A stretch of DNA of 64,000 bases from the NCBI GenBank assembly GCA_910578395.1, contig CAJTPZ010000002.1, positions 62,242 to 126,241 of the forward strand, read 5' to 3'. The notes beneath the pieces were generated by a model. It was not told where the DNA came from. It saw nothing but the letters and a program-made list of their open reading frames with translations, and searched no databases. Shown here piece after piece: positions 27,585 through 35,456 of the stretch. The position numbers were made by a program, and so were the translations under genes. This DNA comes from an uncultured Muribaculaceae bacterium. Lineage in GTDB: Bacteria > Bacteroidota > Bacteroidia > Bacteroidales > Muribaculaceae. Within the stretch, counting starts at the first letter, position 1; each line of letters begins with the position of its first letter.

Positions 27585-28430
27585 ATGATACTTATCGCTG
27601 ACAGCGGAAACACCAAAACAGACTGGTGCTGCATCGACGGCCTTGATGCCGTCAACAGCTTTTCGACATCGGGCCTGAATGCCCTGATACTTCCGAAAGA
27701 CAAGGTTCTGTCAATCTTTCAGTCGGAAGTTTCCGAAAAGACAGAAGGCATGTCGTTCAGCCATATATATTTCTACGGCGCGGGGTGCATTGACGCATCG
27801 GTAAAACTCAAGGTCGAGGAAGCTCTTTCCAAAGTTTTCCCTAACGCTACTGTTACGGTCGAGAGCGATCTGCTCGGTGCCGCCCGCTCGCTATGCGGCG
27901 ACAAGCCCGGTATCGCCTGTATCATCGGCACCGGGTCAAACAGCTGCCTCTACGACGGTACGGAAATCGTCGACAATGTGCCTTCGCTGGGCTATATTCT
28001 CGGAGACGAGGGAAGCGGAGCCGTACTCGGCCGTATGCTCATCTCCGACGTGATGAAAGGCGTGCTTCCCGAAAGTCTTGTGAAAAAGTTTCAGGAACGC
28101 TACAACCTCGATCCTGTGACAGTGGTACATCGTGTCTACAATGAATCAGATGCCAACAGATTTCTGGCTTCAGTGACTCCATTTCTCCTCGAAAACATAG
28201 AAGAGCCCGCTATCCACCGTCTGGTGCTCAATGCCTTCAAGTCGTTTTTCACACGCAACATCATGCGTTATGACAACTACAAAAACAAACTCATAAATGT
28301 AACAGGCTCCATCGGCTGGTACTTCAAGGATGTGCTTCATGAGGCAGCCGACGCCATGGACTGCTCTCTCGGCGCTATCAGCCGCGCACCTATGGAAGGA
28401 CTTGTAGACTACCACCTGCGCAAAGGGTAA
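27585..28430 (+). CDS. murK: MurK-like N-acetylmuramate/N-acetylglucosamine kinase (BadF/BadG family)
   Basis: A 281-residue ASKHA-fold kinase. The phosphate-1 loop (LIADSGNTKTDW, residues 3-14), the phosphate-2 region (ACIIGTGSNSCLYDG) and the GDEGSGAVLG loop are all present. It would phosphorylate an amino sugar at O6 after import. In Tannerella forsythia the equivalent kinase acts on MurNAc and is followed by a MurQ etherase; no murQ is in this window. This is the last gene of the salvage cluster; hairpins follow 10 bp after its stop. Confidence 0.85.
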   Translation: MILIADSGNTKTDWCCIDGLDAVNSFSTSGLNALILPKDKVLSIFQSEVSEKTEGMSFSHIYFYGAGCIDASVKLKVEEALSKVFPNATVTVESDLLGAARSLCGDKPGIACIIGTGSNSCLYDGTEIVDNVPSLGYILGDEGSGAVLGRMLISDVMKGVLPESLVKKFQERYNLDPVTVVHRVYNESDANRFLASVTPFLLENIEEPAIHRLVLNAFKSFFTRNIMRYDNYKNKLINVTGSIGWYFKDVLHEAADAMDCSLGAISRAPMEGLVDYHLRKG

Positions 28431-28440
28431 TTTAACACAT

Positions 28441-28540
28441 TACCGCGTAAGACGCGGTATTAGATTTGCATTCCCGGCACAAAGGGGAGGCCACCGATAC
28501 AGCCTCATAACACCTAAGTTGCCGGGAATGCTATTTTTTT
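28441..28540 (+). terminator. Two hairpins ending in a T-run: terminator or small structured RNA
   Basis: First hairpin: TACCGCG/CGCGGTA (28441-28447 with 28453-28459), 5-nt loop. Second: a 12-bp perfect stem GCATTCCCGGCA (28468-28479) with TGCCGGGAATGC (28520-28531), enclosing a 40-nt head with its own GAGGC/GCCTC stem (28487-28491 with 28502-28506), then TA and seven T. The T-run makes it a good intrinsic terminator for the salvage operon; the branched head is larger than a terminator needs. Confidence 0.75.
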
Positions 28541-28566
28541 AAAATACAACACCTTAATCTGATACT

Positions 28567-31143
28567 ATGAAAATCACATCAAACCAACCCCAATCACGCC
28601 GAGTGGATATTGAGGCGTCACTCCCTCGCACTGACCGCGGGATCATGGATGCAACCGCTACAGCCGAATGGCAGGGACCTGTGACATGCGTGAATCTTAA
28701 ACCTGGACGACAGCCAGGGAGACTGGTCCCTGTGGAAGATTTCGAAGCTCTCGCCAATGTAGGAGCCGGAACCGAGCCGATACTATGCTGGGATCATCCG
28801 GACAAAGGCCGCTGCCTGCTGATGCGCACCGGCAATGCCCTGACCATAGTGACCGGAAGTGACGGAGGCCGCGATACCACCGAATGCCACACCATTGCGC
28901 CTCTCCCCTCGAGACCGCTATGTGCCGTGGCTGAAGGTGACGGCTCACATGTTGTGGTCATGACCGCCACAAAGGTCTACAAACTCCATACAGACAATAC
29001 CGAAAACAGATGGCTGATCAATGAGGCGCATCCGGTATTTCCTACAGTCATGATCAGAGCCGGCAGCTTCTCCACTCTGACATCGGAGATAGCCGAAGCG
29101 AACCTAAAAGGAAGCTACACAAGCACATCACAACGGCTTACAAATGTCGACAGCAAAGCACTACGCAATGACCTGACGGCATCAATGGAAGAAATCGAAA
29201 ACATGGCACGGGCAGCCGGACGCTGCATAGCGCCACTGCTTGTGCGCTACAGACTCAGAGATGAAAACGGACATACACTGTTTCTATCGCCCGTGACACT
29301 TGTTGGTACTGACAAGGGGTATCAGCTGAGCGATGAACTAAACACCTCCATCGAAGGAGGAAGGCGGTCCGGAAGCACTCTTCGCGTCGAGTCATTCAAA
29401 CCGTTACTTAAACTACCCGAAGAAATTTATGACAACACAGCCAAACAGATAAAACAACTGGAAGTGGAGGCTGTAGGCCCTCTGCATGGTGTCGATACCG
29501 ACGGTATAGTGTGGAACCGCATAGATGCGAAGAACAGTATGCTGCGTTTCTTCATGCCGGGAATGGCATCAACCATGACAAGCGACAAAGGGCACCTGAC
29601 CGACATAGTGCTGAGAGCACTGGCAAGATTTGACCAACTGAGCGAAAAAGTAGCAAGCATCAGCAATCCGTTTTCCAAAGAAAATCTCGGCAGGGAAACT
29701 GCAATCTCTATTCCGGGAGCAGGACGAAAAGCATCGGATTTAGCCAAAGGACTGCGCAATGCTCTGATAAAACGACAAAAAGCGCGCCCTGTCCATAAAA
29801 CAACACTTGCCGGAGGTGGCTGGACAACAGCCTCATTCACCGCCGACACAGTCGCCAACAACGGAGATACAACTCTATGGGGAAACGTAAATGTGCTACC
29901 ATTTGAACAATGGGGCGCAGGACACTATTCAACAGATAGCCTTGATGCTAAATCGTGGACAGCCACAGTATCGGTTGAACAAAAAGAAAAGCGTGCCGTC
30001 TGCAATTCGTCAGGCTACACCAATGCACCGTTGCAATTGTCGCCACTCATAGTGTGGCCGGGCGAAGATGGCGGCACAATGACTCTGAAAGTAAAAACCT
30101 CCACAGGCACAGCAATCGAGATTTTCGAACTTATGCCTCTTGCAGGATGCGGAATTTCGGTATGGCTCTCTCCTACACTGCTTCCGCAAAAACTTTCCTA
30201 CAGCAACGACAATGAGTTTACGGTACAGGCCTCAACGGCAGCATTAAAACGCATGACCGGCTCAATAATCTCGACGAATGCCGCCTGCTGCCTCGAACCG
30301 GCAGGAATGATGTCGTCACCCGGAAACCGCATCACAGGAATCACTACGGCAACTGCACTTTCATCGGCTTGGGATTTCAGCCGGGACAGGTTCTACATCT
30401 TCGGAGAAGGCGGCATAAACCTATGTGTGACAAACGCAAATCATGAACCGGTAGCTATGCAACTCCTTGACGGCCGTGCAGTAACATGCCGCATGGCAAT
30501 AGCTTCCGGAACCGCCGACCGCGGAGTTGCGGCAATCGCAGGCGGATGCGCCGTTAATGTAAAAGGAAGTAAAGTAACCGACTTTCCCGGTATCACCCCG
30601 GCAACAGCACGAGGCATAGGATGGGCCGGTGGCGACCTATGGATAATGCTTGATGGCGGCAAGGCTCAGGTGAGACCGTCAGAAGCTCCCGATCATTTCT
30701 ACTTACGCGACACCCCTACGGTTGAATCATCACTGAGTTGTGGCGACGGACGGCTCCGCATCGTCGACAGAGAAGGCATACTGCGCGATTCACACTACCT
30801 TACCTACAACGAAAAAGAAGTGGAATGGAGCTGTAGGGCAGAGATTCCCGGCTATATGCCAACTCCGACCCGCGGCACCTTAGGCTCAGTGCTACGCATC
30901 ACAGCCATCGGTCTTGCCATGGTGGCTTCGGCAGTGAAAGCGCGTCTGACAGCCACCACCGACGGCGGTGCGGCATCGATAGCTCTGGTGCGCCTGCTAC
31001 TGTCGGCCATGATAAGCGGTCCGATGAGAGAATCTCTGTTTCTCCCCGTGAACTCCGGACGCCGCCACAGGTTCACGATTGGTCTGAAAGGTGTTGTATC
31101 ACCCGACATGAGACTCAGCGGTGTAAGTCTGCACCTGAAATAA
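28567..31143 (+). CDS. Unrecognised 858-residue beta-rich protein, next to terminase
   Basis: I do not recognise this protein. It has no signal peptide or membrane segment in its first 800 residues. It is rich in short beta-type segments, with propeller-like stretches (WDFSRDRFYIFGEGGINL, WAGGDLWIMLDGGK), an N-terminal region with LKPGRQPGRLVPV, and a helical region around residues 340-410. The next gene, 10 bp downstream, is a terminase large subunit, so a virion role is possible, for instance a tail nozzle or adaptor of the large beta-propeller type seen in podoviruses; this rests on context and general look only. Base composition does not differ obviously from the chromosome, and the frame is intact. 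Confidence 0.6.
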   Translation: MKITSNQPQSRRVDIEASLPRTDRGIMDATATAEWQGPVTCVNLKPGRQPGRLVPVEDFEALANVGAGTEPILCWDHPDKGRCLLMRTGNALTIVTGSDGGRDTTECHTIAPLPSRPLCAVAEGDGSHVVVMTATKVYKLHTDNTENRWLINEAHPVFPTVMIRAGSFSTLTSEIAEANLKGSYTSTSQRLTNVDSKALRNDLTASMEEIENMARAAGRCIAPLLVRYRLRDENGHTLFLSPVTLVGTDKGYQLSDELNTSIEGGRRSGSTLRVESFKPLLKLPEEIYDNTAKQIKQLEVEAVGPLHGVDTDGIVWNRIDAKNSMLRFFMPGMASTMTSDKGHLTDIVLRALARFDQLSEKVASISNPFSKENLGRETAISIPGAGRKASDLAKGLRNALIKRQKARPVHKTTLAGGGWTTASFTADTVANNGDTTLWGNVNVLPFEQWGAGHYSTDSLDAKSWTATVSVEQKEKRAVCNSSGYTNAPLQLSPLIVWPGEDGGTMTLKVKTSTGTAIEIFELMPLAGCGISVWLSPTLLPQKLSYSNDNEFTVQASTAALKRMTGSIISTNAACCLEPAGMMSSPGNRITGITTATALSSAWDFSRDRFYIFGEGGINLCVTNANHEPVAMQLLDGRAVTCRMAIASGTADRGVAAIAGGCAVNVKGSKVTDFPGITPATARGIGWAGGDLWIMLDGGKAQVRPSEAPDHFYLRDTPTVESSLSCGDGRLRIVDREGILRDSHYLTYNEKEVEWSCRAEIPGYMPTPTRGTLGSVLRITAIGLAMVASAVKARLTATTDGGAASIALVRLLLSAMISGPMRESLFLPVNSGRRHRFTIGLKGVVSPDMRLSGVSLHLK

Positions 31144-31153
31144 GCATCAAAAA

Positions 31154-33091
31154 ATGGAGAAGGAGAAAACAACAGATTTCAGAAAAATATCGCGCGAGGA
31201 CGACCGCCGCCGCAAACGTCAGGAAGTAACCTATGATCCGGTAAAAGGGATCGGCTGCCATGGACAACGTACAAAAGTAGATACCGGTGAAAAGCGTGAC
31301 GGAGTGTGCCTGCTTCCGGTATCGCTCATAGAAGATAAATCCTACAAAACGGCACGAAGCCGCATCGCTTATGTGAAGGCGCGTTGCCGCCATGATTTCG
31401 AGTATTGGGCGGTGACCTGTGTACGCATCAAGGACAAAATCAGCGGTCGCGACATAGCATTCAGGCTCAATGCTCCCCAACGCAAGCTGCTTGGTGTGAT
31501 GGAGAGAATGCGGCTGGATGGGAAACCGGTGAGAGTGATTCTGCTCAAAGCCCGTCAATGGGGCGGATCGACGCTTGTGCAGATTTACATGGCATGGTGG
31601 CAGACTGTGCTTTACACTAACTGTCACTCACTAATATGCTCGCAGGTCAAAGACACATCGGCTACAATAAGAGGGATGTACAGCAAACTGCTCGCCAACT
31701 ACCCGGAAGATTACTGGGAAGAGCTTGACGCTGACGGAAAATCCAAAAAGAGTGCAGGCAAGAACAAAAAAGTAACGCCACGATTCAGGTCATGGGAAGG
31801 CGCGCTGAATGTACGCGAGATCGCCGGACGCAACTGCCATGTTACAATCAGTTCGATCGAAAACCAGGAGGCGGTGCGTGGCGGCGACTACGCTATGGCC
31901 CACCTGTCGGAAGTGGCATTCTGGCGAGACACTACACGCCGCAACCCTGACGATTTCATCCGCGCGATCGGCGGAATCCATAACGGTGCCGGCACGCTCC
32001 TTGTGATGGAAAGCACAGCCAACGGCACCGGAAGTTTCTTTCATCGCGAGTGGCAACGCGCCGTGGCCGGAGAGAGTGACAAAGAGGCTGTGTTTGTAGC
32101 CTGGCACGAAATCGAGATATACCGTATAAGAGTCACCGACCGGCGCAGTCTTTGGGACAGCCTTGACGAATATGAGCGCGGCTTATGGGAGCAGGGGCTT
32201 TCACTCGACCAGATAGGATGGTATCACCGCAAACGTCGCGAATATGCCTCCCATTCACAGATGAAAGCCGAATATCCTACTACAGCAATAGAGGCATTCG
32301 TTCATTCGGGGTCAGGAGTATTCGGGCAAGAGCTTGTAGAGCGTCTGCGCGAGAACTGCGACGAACCGATAGCCAGAGGTGAGATATCAGGCCGAGGCCT
32401 TACCGGTGCAAACTCTCTTATCGGCTTGAAGTTTCTGCCAGACAGCCGTGGCGGACTTCGCATATGGGAAATGCCTGAGGATAACCCGCAGCGTCGTGCC
32501 GGACAGCGCTATGTCGTCGGAGTCGACATTGGCGGTGTGAGCGAGGGAGCCGACTGGAGCGTCATCACAGTAATGGACTGCGGACTGACCGACGAGTGCA
32601 TACCGCGTGTAGCGGCCTGTTGGCGCGGCCACATCGACCATGACCTGCTGGGATGGAAATGCGCCCAGATAGCCCGGTGGTATGGCGATGCACTGCTTGT
32701 TGTGGAGAGCAACACGCTCGAGAGCGAACGCACCGACGGCGACCCGTCGACCTATATACTCAACCGCATCGGAGAACATTACCGCAACCTCTATCACCGC
32801 ACAGGCCCCGACGGAAAACCCGGTCTGCCCGGATTTCACATGAACCGCGCCACCAAGACATGGGCTATAACAGAGCTTGTGGGGCGTGTGAGAGAAGGAA
32901 CATATATGGAACGCGACACACTGGCATGCAACGAGCTTCTCACCTATGAGCGTCTGCCCAACGGATCGATGGCAGCACGACAGGGATGCCACGACGATCT
33001 GCTGATGACACGTGCGCTGATATTCGCCGCTCTCCCCTCCCGACGCGTGACACCAATAGGACGCATCGGCGGGTATATCCGGGAGTTGTAG
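31154..33091 (+). CDS. Phage terminase large subunit (TerL), orphan
   Basis: A 645-residue DNA-packaging motor protein. ATPase: deviant Walker A KARQWGGSTL (132-141), Walker B-like AMAHLSE with catalytic Glu253, and coupling motif STAN (287-290). Nuclease of RNase H fold: VGVDIGG (Asp458), LLVVESN (Glu518) and GCHDDLL (Asp614/615). All catalytic positions appear present, so the protein is probably functional or was until recently. In phages it cuts concatemers and pumps DNA into proheads. No small terminase, portal, capsid, tail or integrase genes are found within the window; the only partner is the 858-residue protein upstream, 10 bp away. The sequence after the stop (33092-33301) is AT-rich and shows no gene. 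Confidence 0.9.
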   Translation: MEKEKTTDFRKISREDDRRRKRQEVTYDPVKGIGCHGQRTKVDTGEKRDGVCLLPVSLIEDKSYKTARSRIAYVKARCRHDFEYWAVTCVRIKDKISGRDIAFRLNAPQRKLLGVMERMRLDGKPVRVILLKARQWGGSTLVQIYMAWWQTVLYTNCHSLICSQVKDTSATIRGMYSKLLANYPEDYWEELDADGKSKKSAGKNKKVTPRFRSWEGALNVREIAGRNCHVTISSIENQEAVRGGDYAMAHLSEVAFWRDTTRRNPDDFIRAIGGIHNGAGTLLVMESTANGTGSFFHREWQRAVAGESDKEAVFVAWHEIEIYRIRVTDRRSLWDSLDEYERGLWEQGLSLDQIGWYHRKRREYASHSQMKAEYPTTAIEAFVHSGSGVFGQELVERLRENCDEPIARGEISGRGLTGANSLIGLKFLPDSRGGLRIWEMPEDNPQRRAGQRYVVGVDIGGVSEGADWSVITVMDCGLTDECIPRVAACWRGHIDHDLLGWKCAQIARWYGDALLVVESNTLESERTDGDPSTYILNRIGEHYRNLYHRTGPDGKPGLPGFHMNRATKTWAITELVGRVREGTYMERDTLACNELLTYERLPNGSMAARQGCHDDLLMTRALIFAALPSRRVTPIGRIGGYIREL

Positions 33092-33201
33092 CACCCGAGA
33101 CTGAATTTGTCAAAATTTTAATATTTTTTGCTGATTTATTTGGATTTTTAAACCCCAATAATTATATTGCGGCTGAAAATACGCGTAGAGTCTAAACGGA
33201 A

Positions 33202-33222
33202 TTGCATACACACAATGCAACC
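33202..33222. repeat. Left copy of a short flanking repeat
   Basis: TTGCA, 7 nt, then AATGCAACC; itself a small inverted repeat (TTGCAT/ATGCAA). A near-copy lies at 34294-34311, on the other side of the AT-rich protease-remnant module. Confidence 0.35.
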
Positions 33223-33301
33223 TGTTGGCTCTGCGCTTATTTTATAGCCGTAAGAATCGGCAAGCCAATCCGAGATCATTCACATTCAACTCATACACAG
33301 C

Positions 33302-33775
33302 ATGAAACACCTATCTCTACTATCACTGTTGCTTTGCTTGCAGTGGCGTGCACAACTACCGACATAGAGCCGGAGTTTCTTCCTGATATGGCTCCGAGCC
33401 AACTGCATTCTGAAAAATATCTATCATCAGAAGAAACAGGAAGCATTGCTACAGCTTTCATGGCCTCACGGCAACAAACCTTTTTACATGCAAGGGGAAA
33501 GCCCGAATTTAGGTGGTCATGCATGGGTTATTGACGGATACGACAAATATTCTTCATGGACTGATTACTACAATAAAGAAACCGGTGAATTTTATATGAG
33601 GGAATCAGGAATCGGCGGATATATATACCTACATTTCAATTACGGTTGGAATAACTCCTCTGATGCCTATTATCTATGCTACGGACAAGGAATTGTCGGA
33701 AGAGATGATTATAAGGTCTTTTCGGATTTTGATAACTTTAATAAGAACAACCAAGTAATAACAATAGAAAGATGA
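33302..33775 (+). pseudogene. C10 (streptopain-like) cysteine protease remnant
   Basis: Broken and shortened gene. An ATG at 33302 is one base out of frame with a lipoprotein signal (TVALLAVACTTTDIEPEF) and the start of a C10-type propeptide (YLSSEETGSIATAF); one missing A in the AAA run after the ATG would explain it. A second frame change near 33450-33465 leads into the C-terminal end of the catalytic domain, including the catalytic-His segment (LGGHAWVIDGYD) and the Asn/Trp segment (LHFNYGWNN). Most of the propeptide and the catalytic-Cys region are missing, a loss of roughly 250 residues compared with intact C10 precursors. The last bases overlap the start of the next gene. Confidence 0.82.
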
Positions 33776-34272
33776 AAAAGATGAAATATTTTTTGTGGAT
33801 ACTGGTCGGCGTGGCGGCGTCTGTGACTCTTTGGGCGTGCAAGGATGATGTCATGATTGATGACGCCGCCCCACATCCTTTTTTCTTTTACGTTGAAGAT
33901 GAGGCTGGAAATGATATCCTCATAGAAAGACAAGACGGAAAAGTTCAATATAATGAGGACAGAGTACTCATTACAGCTATCACAAACCGATGCAAATATC
34001 TCTCAATAAACAATGCAATCTGTGATGTGGATATTTTAATATACAAATGGAAAGGGAAACGCGAGTATGTCATGATTAATCCTTTGATGAGCAAATACAC
34101 TAAACTGTGGATAAAGTTGTTCAATGACGACACGGAAGAGATTGTGTTTGAAGCGAAGAAATATTTAGACAAACGGAATGAAATAATCTGGATATATAAA
34201 GGAACTGAATTTACAAAACATCCGGTGACCCTGGTAAGGCATGACGACGGGACATACACCATTAAGAAATGA
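33772..34272 (+). CDS. Unrecognised lipoprotein downstream of the C10 protease remnant
   Basis: A 166-residue protein with a lipoprotein signal (lipobox LWAC, Cys23) and then a soluble, beta-rich domain with many Lys, Asp and Glu. I recognise no family. Its ATG overlaps the stop of the protease remnant by 4 bp (ATGA), so it was translated together with that protease. C10 proteases in Bacteroides are often encoded beside a small lipoprotein or propeptide-like inhibitor, so an inhibitor role is possible (inference). Base composition is AT-rich compared with the neighbours, suggesting transfer. Confidence 0.7.
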   Translation: MKKMKYFLWILVGVAASVTLWACKDDVMIDDAAPHPFFFYVEDEAGNDILIERQDGKVQYNEDRVLITAITNRCKYLSINNAICDVDILIYKWKGKREYVMINPLMSKYTKLWIKLFNDDTEEIVFEAKKYLDKRNEIIWIYKGTEFTKHPVTLVRHDDGTYTIKK

Positions 34273-34293
34273 GGAACGCCGACAGGACGCAAG

Positions 34294-34311
34294 TTGCAAT
34301 ATAATGCAACC
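34294..34311. repeat. Right copy of a short flanking repeat
   Basis: TTGCA, 4 nt, then AATGCAACC; matches the copy at 33202-33222. A separate 8-bp hairpin (CAACCGCC/GGCGGTTG, 34307-34325) starts inside it. Confidence 0.35.
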
Positions 34312-34335
34312 GCCTGAGGCGGTTGTCGATAAACC

Positions 34336-34377
34336 AGTGTCGTGGGCGTAGTACAACTACAATACGCCCACGACACT
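34336..34377. terminator. Bidirectional hairpin between convergent genes
   Basis: A perfect 15-bp stem AGTGTCGTGGGCGTA (34336-34350) and TACGCCCACGACACT (34363-34377), 12-nt loop, between the plus-strand lipoprotein gene and the minus-strand GH43 gene. The plus side continues with ATTCTTT; a strong U-run is missing on both sides. Confidence 0.75.
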
Positions 34378-34426
34378 ATTCTTTATGCTCTCACAAAATG
34401 TGTAATTCTCTGACGACAGGAGGCGA

Positions 34427-35428
34427 TCAGTCGATAACCGGCGCTTTGGCGATAGGCGATGGCGTACCGGTTGCTATGTAAGGCCAACCATCTTTATCCC
34501 ATTTTACTTCATCGAGCATGCCCTGACGGCCAATATCGGGAGCCGATGTATCGTAGGCATGATAGAACATCCATGTACGTCCCCGGGCGTCCTCAATAAG
34601 TCCGGCATTATGTCCCGGTCCTGAGAATTTTTCATTTCGCTCCATGATCACAGTGTGGCCATTGTCGAGTATGTTTCGTCCCTCTTTGTCGAGATACGGC
34701 CCCAAGAGGTTGCGCGAACGTGCCACAACAGTGCGGTAGGTACTTTCGGTACCACCGGAAAAGTCGCCGGTAGAAGCGAAAAAGTAGTACCATCCGTTGC
34801 GCTTATAGATGTTTGTTCCTTCAAAGGCTGTGCCGGCGAAAAGCTGCTTTGTCTCAGGGCGGGGTGTGATTACAACTCCATCGGCCACATCAAGTTCCAT
34901 CACATAGAGGTTGCGGAAGCTTCCCCAAAAAATCCAAGCCTTACCGTCTTCCTCATAGTAAAACTGATCTATCGACTGAGGAACACCGATCTCCTGACTG
35001 TCGATGAGCACGCCTTTGTCGACAAAAGGTCCCTGCGGATTATCGGCGACGGCATAGCCTATCACGCTATATTTCACATCGCCAAACCAAAGGGTGTAGA
35101 AAAGAACATATTTGTCGTCTATACGACGGATTTCAGGTGCCCACAGATCACCACGACGACCATTGCGTATGGCAGACGGCCAGGTCTCATCGGTAAATAC
35201 AGGGCCGATACGCTTCCAGGAAACGAGATCGTCGGAACGGAAGATAGAATAACCGTGTCCGGTAGCATAGAGATAGTATTTGCCATCTCCGGCACGAATT
35301 ACCGAGGGATCAGGCGCATCAGCTGTCACCACAGGATTACTGTAGGTTTTTACAATACGATGGGAACAAGAAGATCCCGCCAGAAAAACAATAGATATTA
35401 TAAGTGCTGTTAAGATATTATATTTCAT
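34427..35428 (-). CDS. Glycoside hydrolase family 43 lipoprotein
   Basis: A 333-residue secreted five-bladed beta-propeller enzyme, most likely an arabinan-/arabinoside- or xyloside-degrading hydrolase. I start at the ATG at 35428 (MKYNILT...), giving a lipoprotein signal with Cys21 (AGSSC); the longer frame upstream overlaps the previous gene and has no signal peptide. GH43 features: catalytic-base Asp in ADAPDPSVI, the DLWAPEI block, Asp in SIDQFYY, and the acid Glu in TAFEGTNIYKR. It lies 28 bp after the 652-residue protein gene, on the same strand. Confidence 0.9.
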   Translation of the reverse strand: MKYNILTALIISIVFLAGSSCSHRIVKTYSNPVVTADAPDPSVIRAGDGKYYLYATGHGYSIFRSDDLVSWKRIGPVFTDETWPSAIRNGRRGDLWAPEIRRIDDKYVLFYTLWFGDVKYSVIGYAVADNPQGPFVDKGVLIDSQEIGVPQSIDQFYYEEDGKAWIFWGSFRNLYVMELDVADGVVITPRPETKQLFAGTAFEGTNIYKRNGWYYFFASTGDFSGGTESTYRTVVARSRNLLGPYLDKEGRNILDNGHTVIMERNEKFSGPGHNAGLIEDARGRTWMFYHAYDTSAPDIGRQGMLDEVKWDKDGWPYIATGTPSPIAKAPVID

Positions 35429-35456
35429 AATCCGGTAATAATTTATACGGTTTATA

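Noticed and set aside
28567..31143. Reading the 858-residue protein as a phage portal
   Set aside because: Portals are mainly helical with a conserved stem; this sequence is mostly beta-type and longer than usual.
33092..33301. Attachment site or integrase remnant next to the terminase
   Set aside because: No recombinase remnant and no tRNA-like repeat seen; only AT-rich spacer and the short TTGCA...AATGCAACC element.
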